A stretch of DNA of 64,000 nucleotides from Nakamurella sp040546275 (GTDB taxonomy: Bacteria; Actinomycetota; Actinomycetes; Mycobacteriales; Nakamurellaceae). This document shows positions 58,915-64,000 of this stretch, piece by piece. The DNA lies in assembly GCF_040546275.1 (NCBI RefSeq), contig NZ_JBEPNO010000015.1, forward strand, positions 75,755-139,754. Direction: 5' to 3'. Below the pieces are notes generated by a model. The model was given only the letters and a program-made list of their open reading frames with translations. It was not told the DNA's origin and ran no database searches. Position 1 is the first letter of the stretch, and each line of letters opens with the position of its first letter. A program made the translations under genes and the position numbers.

Positions 58915-60526
58915 CCGGCTCAGACGGGTGGTGACGAGCGAACGGCTGCGGAAGGTCTCCCGGACGCTGCGGCCGACCAGATCGACCGCCGCAGCGGTCG
59001 CCGCGGACATCGATCGCCACGGTGCCGGGCGCCGCCAGGCACTGCGGGACCGCATCGGGGTGCTCGTGCGCACGCTCGACCCGGGATCGGACCTGGTCAC
59101 CGCGGTGGACGGACCGGACACCGAGGCGCTGCTGACGGCTCTCACCTCCGCGATCGAGCCGGTGACTCCGGAGCGCGCGTGGCTGCTGCTGGCCGTCATC
59201 GACGGACGGCTGCCCGACGGCGATCTGGTCAGGGCGACCGTCCGCACCGCCGAACTGGACGGGGTGCCGGCGGCGCTGCGCAAGGCGATCTGGAGCGGGC
59301 CGCTGCCGCGGGTACTCGACAATGGGCCGTGGCGGCCGATCCAGGTCGTCACCGGACAGGTGATCGTCGACGTGCACCACACCGCGCAGACCGGCTTCGC
59401 CACCGGCATCCAGCGGGTGACCCGCGAGGTCACCCGGCGCTGGGCCCAGCTGCACCACCCGCTGATGGTCGGCTGGACCCCGGATCTCGGCTCCGTCCGG
59501 GCGCTGACGCCACCCGAGGCGCGCCGCGCATTCTGGGGCGGACCGCCCGTCGACGTCCCGAACGATGACCCGATCATCGTGCCGTGGGGCTGCACCTACC
59601 TGCTGCCGGAACTGGCGGCCGAGGTGGACCGCACCGGCCGGCTGCAGGCGCTGGCACGGTACTCGGGCAGCTCGCTCCGCGTCATCGGGTACGACCTGGT
59701 GCCGGTGACCACCGCGGAGACGGCCCACGAGGGTCTGGTGCCCGGCTTCGCCCGCAACCTGGCCGCGCTGCGTCATGCCACGTCGGTGGTGCCGATCTCC
59801 GAGGGCGCGGCGGTGGAGTACCGCGGATGGCGGGCCATGCTCACCGGGACCGGGCTGACCGGGCCCGAGATCATCCCGGTCGTGCTGCCGGCCGAGGCCC
59901 CGCCGGACAATCCGGTGGGCACCCAGGCCGCCGCCCGACGGCTGTTGCTGGGTGACCTCCCCCTGGTGCTCGTCGTCGGTAGCCACGAACCGCGGAAGAA
60001 CCACGTCGCGGTGCTGCACGCCGCCGAGTTGCTGTGGCGCGAGGGAGCCCGGTTCTCGCTGACCTTCATCGGCGGGAACTCCTGGAACTCACAAGCCTTC
60101 CTGGCCGGGGTGGCCAGGCTGCAGCTCGCCGGGCGACCGATCGAGACCATCGCCGCCGCCGGCGACGACCTGCTCTGGGGCGCCTATCGGACCGCGCGGT
60201 TCACCGTGTTCCCGTCGATCAACGAGGGTTTCGGGCTGCCGGTGGCCGAGTCACTCGCGTCCGGAACGCCCGTCATCACCTCGAACTACGGGACGATGAA
60301 GGAGATTGCGGACGCCGGCGGCGGCGCGTTGCTGGTGGACCCGCGGAACGACCACAGCCTGGCCGACGCGATGCGGACCCTGTTGCAGGACGACGCCGAA
60401 CTCGCCCGGTTGCGGCGCGAGGCGGCCACCCGCCCGAAGCGGACCTGGGACGACTACGCGGGCGAGACCTGGGCGGCGCTGATGGGGCTAGACACCGTGC
60501 CGTCGGCGGGATCGAACGGGGCCTGA
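58901..60526 (+). CDS. family 4 glycosyltransferase with N-terminal extension, copy 2
   Basis: 541 residues; the ATG lies 14 bases before the previous stop, after GGAGGACCTCG. Same layout as copy 1: VDVHHTAQTGFATGIQRVTR in the middle, SHEPRKNHVAVLHAAELLWR and FPSINEGFGLPVAESLASGTPV in the donor domain. The N-terminal 150 residues differ and are basic. Two similar retaining transferases suggest alternating linkages or a primer adaptor. Confidence 0.88.
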   Translation: MPAVDRLRRVVTSERLRKVSRTLRPTRSTAAAVAADIDRHGAGRRQALRDRIGVLVRTLDPGSDLVTAVDGPDTEALLTALTSAIEPVTPERAWLLLAVIDGRLPDGDLVRATVRTAELDGVPAALRKAIWSGPLPRVLDNGPWRPIQVVTGQVIVDVHHTAQTGFATGIQRVTREVTRRWAQLHHPLMVGWTPDLGSVRALTPPEARRAFWGGPPVDVPNDDPIIVPWGCTYLLPELAAEVDRTGRLQALARYSGSSLRVIGYDLVPVTTAETAHEGLVPGFARNLAALRHATSVVPISEGAAVEYRGWRAMLTGTGLTGPEIIPVVLPAEAPPDNPVGTQAAARRLLLGDLPLVLVVGSHEPRKNHVAVLHAAELLWREGARFSLTFIGGNSWNSQAFLAGVARLQLAGRPIETIAAAGDDLLWGAYRTARFTVFPSINEGFGLPVAESLASGTPVITSNYGTMKEIADAGGGALLVDPRNDHSLADAMRTLLQDDAELARLRREAATRPKRTWDDYAGETWAALMGLDTVPSAGSNGA

Positions 60527-60583
60527 CCGGCGACGACGTGGCCGCTCGGCGCGTGGAGTGAAACCTCGGGCTGCCGAATTGGC

Positions 60584-60589
60584 TAGGAT
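60584..60589 (+). promoter_or_regulatory. possible -10 box upstream of wzm
   Basis: TAGGAT lies 87 bases before the ABC permease start in the 149-base gap after the glycosyltransferase gene. No good -35 at 16-18 bases. Confidence 0.25.
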
Positions 60590-60675
60590 TCCTCCGTGGT
60601 GGCCGGATCATCCGGTGTGCTCTGCGCCGATCCCGAGCGTCATTCCGGGGTCGCACGGTTAGAACTCGAGGTGAC

Positions 60676-61599
60676 ATGACTGATCTGCGCCAGCAACGCG
60701 CGACCAGGTTGGCGACGCTGCCACTGGTCCCGTCCGGCCCCCGCTCCGGCTTCATCAAGGGCACCGCCAATTCGGCCAAGGGTGTATGGGAGTACCGGGA
60801 ACTGCTGGGGCTGCTGGTTCGTCGCGAACTGAAGAGCCGGTACAAGGACAGCGTGCTCGGCTTCCTCTGGAGCCTGATCCGCCCGCTGGCGCTGCTCGTC
60901 GTCTACGTCGTCGCCATCGGCCAGTTCCTCGGCGCGGCGCGCGGCGCCAACGGTGTGCCCGAGTTCGCCATCTACGTCTACTCCGGCCTGACGGTCTGGC
61001 AACTGTTCGCCGAGATCGTCGGCAGCGGCACCGGTTCCATCGTGAACAACGGCGGGCTGGTCAAGAAGATCTACCTGCCGCGCGAGGTTTTCCCGCTCGC
61101 CGTCATCGGCTCTGCCCTGTTCAACTTCGTGATCCAGGTGCTCATCCTGCTGGTCGCCACCTTCATCTCCGGCTCCCCGCCCTCGCCCGACCGGCTGCTC
61201 TGGGCGTTGGGCGGAACGGCCCTCATCCTGGTCTGGGCGGCTGCCTTCGCCTTCGCGCTGTCGGCCATCAACGTGTACCTGCGGGACGTCGCCTACATCG
61301 TCGAGATCATCCTGATGTTCGGCTTCTGGCTCTCCCCGGTCGTCTACCAGTGGGGCCAGGTGCAGAACACCATCGGCGGCGGCTTCCTGGAATCGCTGTT
61401 CCTGGCCAATCCGGTGACGCTGGCCGTGCTCAGCTTCCACAAGGCCTTCTGGGTCGCCGGCAGCGATCCGGCCCGGTTCCCACAACCACCCAACCTCGGT
61501 CAGCACCTGATCGTCAGCTTCCTGGTCGGCTGCCTCGCACTCTGGTTGTGCCAGCGGCTGTTCGCCCGGCTGCAGAGCAACTTCGCGCAGGAGATCTGA
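60676..61599 (+). CDS. wzm: ABC-2 polysaccharide exporter permease
   Basis: 307 residues with six transmembrane helices and the ABC-2 motif WEYRELLGLLVRRELKSRYKDSVLGFLWSLIRP region near residues 35-68. It is the Wzm/TagG-type permease of a polysaccharide exporter. GAGGTGAC precedes the ATG. Followed one base after its stop by the ATPase gene, so the two are one transporter. Confidence 0.93.
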   Translation: MTDLRQQRATRLATLPLVPSGPRSGFIKGTANSAKGVWEYRELLGLLVRRELKSRYKDSVLGFLWSLIRPLALLVVYVVAIGQFLGAARGANGVPEFAIYVYSGLTVWQLFAEIVGSGTGSIVNNGGLVKKIYLPREVFPLAVIGSALFNFVIQVLILLVATFISGSPPSPDRLLWALGGTALILVWAAAFAFALSAINVYLRDVAYIVEIILMFGFWLSPVVYQWGQVQNTIGGGFLESLFLANPVTLAVLSFHKAFWVAGSDPARFPQPPNLGQHLIVSFLVGCLALWLCQRLFARLQSNFAQEI

Positions 61600-61600
61600 G

Positions 61601-62968
61601 ATGAGCCCGACCGTCATCAAGGTGAGTGGCGCCTCCAAGCGCTTCGTCATCCGCAAGGAGAAATCCCTCAAGGAACGGCTGGTCAACTTCGGCCGGTCCA
61701 ACCAGCACAAGGACGACTTCTGGGCGCTGCGCGACATCGACCTGGACATCACCAGCGGTTCGACGGTCGGCCTGATCGGCCCCAACGGCTCCGGCAAGTC
61801 GACCCTGCTGAAGCTGATCGGCGGCATCCTGCAGCCGACCACCGGGTCCGTCGAGCACCGCGGCCGGTTGGCCGCCCTGCTGGAACTCGGCGCCGGCTTC
61901 CACCCCGACCTGACGGGCCGGGAGAACGTCTTCCTCAATGCGTCGATCCTGGGCCTGTCGATCAAGCAGACGGAGAAGCACTTCGACGCGATCGTCGACT
62001 TCTCCGGCGTGGAGGCGTTCATCGACACGCAGGTGAAGTTCTATTCGTCCGGCATGTACGTACGGCTGGCGTTCGCGGTCGCCGTGCACGTCGACCCCGA
62101 CGTGCTGCTGGTCGACGAGGTGTTGGCCGTCGGCGACGAGCCGTTCCAGCGCAAGTGCATGGACCGCATCCGCGAGTTCCAGAGCGAGGGGCGGACGATC
62201 GTCGTCGTCACCCACTCGCTGGACCAGGTTGCCGAGCTGTGCGACCGGGCCGTCGTGCTCGAGCACGGTGAGATCCAGATCGACGGCGACCCGCTGGAGG
62301 CCCTTCGGCACCTGCGGGCGGACTTCCAGATCATGCGGCAGGACGAGATCGACCGGGAGCGGGCCACTGCCGTGGCGGCCGCTGCCGCTTCTGCCCTGTC
62401 GATCGCGGCCGGCGGCGAGGGCGATGAGCCCGGCGAATCCGTCCCCGAGGTGGCAGCGGTGGCCGGCGGCCGGGTGCTGGGTGTCACCCTGCACTCCCCC
62501 GAGTCGCCCGACGGCGAGGAGATCAGCACGATCCGGCCGGGTGACGGGATGCTCGTGACGGTCGACGTCGAGATCGACGGGACGGTCGAGAGCGGCATCA
62601 TCGGGATCGGGATCGACAGCACGCTCGGGCAGGTCGTCTACGGAACGAACACGAGGCTGATGGGCGTCAAGCTTCCCCCGATGTCCGGCAAGGCCTCGTT
62701 CACCTTCAAGCTGCCGTCCGTCTCGCTCGGCGAGGGCCAGTACACCGTCCTCGCCGCCGTGCATCGTGACGGTGGCATGGAGATGCACCGCCTGCGACCA
62801 GGTGTCGCCTTCTCGGTGATCGGATCCGGCCAGAGCGTTGGCTTCGTCGACGTGCAGACCGAGTTCGTGGGCGAAACCGACGTGTCTTCTGACGCGGGCG
62901 GCATGCGGGGTGTCCCCGAACGGGAGGACGTCGTCGCGGCGGTCTCCGGGTCGGGCGATTCCGCCTGA
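61601..62968 (+). CDS. wzt: polysaccharide exporter ATPase with Wzt-type C-terminal domain
   Basis: 455 residues. Walker A GPNGSGKST near 62; signature SSGMYVRLAFAVA (SSGM in place of LSGGQ, usual for Wzt/TagH); Walker B VLLVDEVLAVGDE. Residues 255-290 are an acidic linker and about 290-430 form a beta-rich domain (ILGVTLHSPESPDGEE-like, DGMLVTVDVEIDGTVESGI, GEGQYTVLAAVHRDGG) that matches the Wzt C-terminal carbohydrate-binding module, which in O8/O9a recognises the methylated chain end. It follows wzm. Confidence 0.93.
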   Translation: MSPTVIKVSGASKRFVIRKEKSLKERLVNFGRSNQHKDDFWALRDIDLDITSGSTVGLIGPNGSGKSTLLKLIGGILQPTTGSVEHRGRLAALLELGAGFHPDLTGRENVFLNASILGLSIKQTEKHFDAIVDFSGVEAFIDTQVKFYSSGMYVRLAFAVAVHVDPDVLLVDEVLAVGDEPFQRKCMDRIREFQSEGRTIVVVTHSLDQVAELCDRAVVLEHGEIQIDGDPLEALRHLRADFQIMRQDEIDRERATAVAAAAASALSIAAGGEGDEPGESVPEVAAVAGGRVLGVTLHSPESPDGEEISTIRPGDGMLVTVDVEIDGTVESGIIGIGIDSTLGQVVYGTNTRLMGVKLPPMSGKASFTFKLPSVSLGEGQYTVLAAVHRDGGMEMHRLRPGVAFSVIGSGQSVGFVDVQTEFVGETDVSSDAGGMRGVPEREDVVAAVSGSGDSA

Positions 62969-63007
62969 TCGGCGGGCCGGGCCCAGCTGTGCACGTTCTG
63001 TCGGCCT

Positions 63008-63703
63008 CTAGCCGGCTGAGCTTGTCGGGCCGGCCCAGCCGGCGGCGTTCCCGGCCAACACGATGGCCGGGATGCGTTGCTGCAGGGCGTCGAGGGCGAC
63101 TCTTGATTGCTCGGGCTCGTTCCCGGCTGCGAGCAGGCGGGCAATCCCCTCGTCGCCGGTCGCCGCCGCCAACGGCGTCCACTCGAGCATCCTCGTGATC
63201 CGCCCGGGAACTGCCACCAGGATGTCCAGAGCCGAGTAATGGCCGTAGGTCTCGGCGATGACGTGCAGACGCGCGGCTGCGACCTCCGCACCCATGTCCC
63301 GCCACAGGGGAACGCAGTTCCACGCGATGAAGGCGAGCTCGAGGAGTGGTGTGGACGGCCCGGCGAGATCCCAGTCGAACACGCCCACCAACTCGTCCCC
63401 CTCGAAACAGACGTTGTACGGGGGGATGTCGTTGTGGGCGGTCACCGTGGCATCGGCGATCGGCGGCATCCGCCACGGCCCGTCCGACCGAAACCCGGCC
63501 ACCTCGCGGTGAAATCGTCTGGTCCACTCGACGAGCGAGCGCAGTTGCCCTGTCGTCAGCCGGCTTTCGTCGACGTCGACCACTTCGCCCGGAAGATGGG
63601 CCAGGATCTCCCGTCCCATCTCGTCGAAGCCGAAAACCTCTGGGACGCAGGGCACACGGTCGTGGAGGTGCAGGTAGGGCACCACGCCACCGCCGCTCAT
63701 GCT
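63008..63703 (-). CDS. aminoglycoside phosphotransferase (APH)-like kinase, possibly 5'-truncated
   Basis: 231 residues from the ATG at 63703. Catalytic region intact: VTAHNDIPPYNVCFEGDELVGVFDWDLAGP (Asp and Asn of HxD...N, then Asp of the metal site). The N-terminus begins SGGGVVPYLHLHDRV, entering at the point where relatives have already passed the ATP-binding strand; about 30 residues seem lost. An ATG at 63751 extends it by 16 non-conserved residues. Substrate unknown; perhaps inactive. Confidence 0.6.
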   Translation of the reverse strand, partial: SMSGGGVVPYLHLHDRVPCVPEVFGFDEMGREILAHLPGEVVDVDESRLTTGQLRSLVEWTRRFHREVAGFRSDGPWRMPPIADATVTAHNDIPPYNVCFEGDELVGVFDWDLAGPSTPLLELAFIAWNCVPLWRDMGAEVAAARLHVIAETYGHYSALDILVAVPGRITRMLEWTPLAAATGDEGIARLLAAGNEPEQSRVALDALQQRIPAIVLAGNAAGWAGPTSSAG

Positions 63704-63905
63704 CACCCCGGTGAGGTAGAGGTGGCGCGGATCGATCCGGTACCTACCCATCTTGGCGCCCAACCAACCTGCCGCGACCGCTGGACAACTCACGGAATCA
63801 CTCCCCACCCGGTGATTCTGCACCCTCGGACTCCGTTCGGGCTGCCCGTCGGATGATCGGGGACCACGGGTCACCCAAGAGGATCAGATTGACCAGGCAA
63901 ATACT

Positions 63906-63917
63906 GAACGTTTGTTC
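63906..63917. promoter_or_regulatory. LexA-type SOS box
   Basis: GAACGTTTGTTC fits the actinobacterial LexA consensus GAAC-N4-GTTC. It overlaps the -35 region of the -10 box TATGAT (63929-63934), so LexA could repress the gene starting at 63941. Confidence 0.7.
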
Positions 63918-63928
63918 GGATTATATGG

Positions 63929-63934
63929 TATGAT
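63929..63934 (+). promoter_or_regulatory. -10 box of a leaderless gene
   Basis: TATGAT, ending 6 bases before the ATG at 63941. The position implies the mRNA begins at the start codon. Confidence 0.6.
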
Positions 63935-63940
63935 CTGTGC

Positions 63941-64000
63941 ATGTGGACAACGGGGGTGGCATTCGGGCAGCACGTCGTCATGCTCATCCCCGGCGCCGCA
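63941..64000 (+). CDS. start of a possibly SOS-controlled gene (partial)
   Basis: Twenty codons before the window ends, starting MWTTGVAFGQHVVMLIPGAA. The start is chosen from the promoter position, since no ribosome-binding site is visible. LexA-controlled DUF222/HNH endonuclease genes are common in actinomycetes and would fit, but 20 residues cannot prove it. Confidence 0.45.
   Translation, partial: MWTTGVAFGQHVVMLIPGAA

Noticed and set aside
61514..62788. Long minus-strand frame over wzt
   Set aside because: It is antisense to a fully conserved ABC ATPase; low-complexity Asp/Arg/Gly composition is typical of shadow frames in high-GC DNA.

Overview
The window is high-GC DNA with strongly G/C-ending codons, many GTG starts and overlapping ATGA/GTGA gene junctions, typical of an actinomycete. 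Gene order repeats actinobacterial blocks known from Mycobacterium: infC-rpmI-rplT-rRNA methylase; a ribH/ribBA/ribE-rpe-rsmB-fmt-priA-metK-coaBC-rpoZ-gmk-mihF block; and manA-SIS protein-DUF3499-whiB-fbiA-fbiB-manC. Coenzyme F420 genes, WhiB and MihF confirm Actinobacteria. A Nakamurella-like lineage is my guess only. No tRNA, rRNA, CRISPR array or transposase gene was seen.

Layout. 1-4825: end of a Rieske oxygenase, a lipoprotein, a divergent LysR/EamA-exporter pair, a secreted protein and a gene remnant. 4828-8778: translation genes read leftward, with infC behind a structured leader and apparently started at AUC; then DUF1844 and a small protein next to a mirror-symmetric array of 11-bp motifs. 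9030-16586: riboflavin genes, rpe, rsmB and fmt, interrupted by an oppositely oriented methyltransferase gene bracketed by two nearly identical palindromes. 16949-25704: acetyltransferase, a methionine aminopeptidase/XRE pair, then priA, metK, coaBC (N-terminus carrying 57-bp tandem repeats), rpoZ, gmk and mihF. 26008-36512: biotin carboxylase, mannose-6-phosphate isomerase, SIS protein, Trm112-like protein, DUF3499, a zincin-like protein, WhiB, a site-2 protease, fbiA/fbiB and GDP-mannose pyrophosphorylase. 36851-39401: two related secreted proteins of unknown function with a decayed third copy between them.

39549-62968 is a surface-glycan locus. It holds a GtrB-like polyprenyl-phosphate glycosyltransferase, two large polytopic membrane proteins, GtrA, two GDP-mannose 4,6-dehydratase-family enzymes, five cytoplasmic glycosyltransferase genes (one a double GT4 protein), three methyltransferases (two with coiled coils) and a Wzm/Wzt ABC exporter whose ATPase has a C-terminal Wzt-type domain. 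With manA and manC upstream, the set suggests GDP-mannose and GDP-6-deoxyhexose (possibly GDP-D-rhamnose) are made, polymerised in the cytoplasm, methyl-capped and exported. This resembles Gram-negative O8/O9a and A-band systems. Phosphomannomutase and the initiating glycosyltransferase are not in the window.

The right end has a possibly truncated aminoglycoside-phosphotransferase-like gene and the first 20 codons of an apparently leaderless gene under a LexA-type box. Short degenerate tandem repeats and long perfect inverted repeats recur at gene edges across the window.
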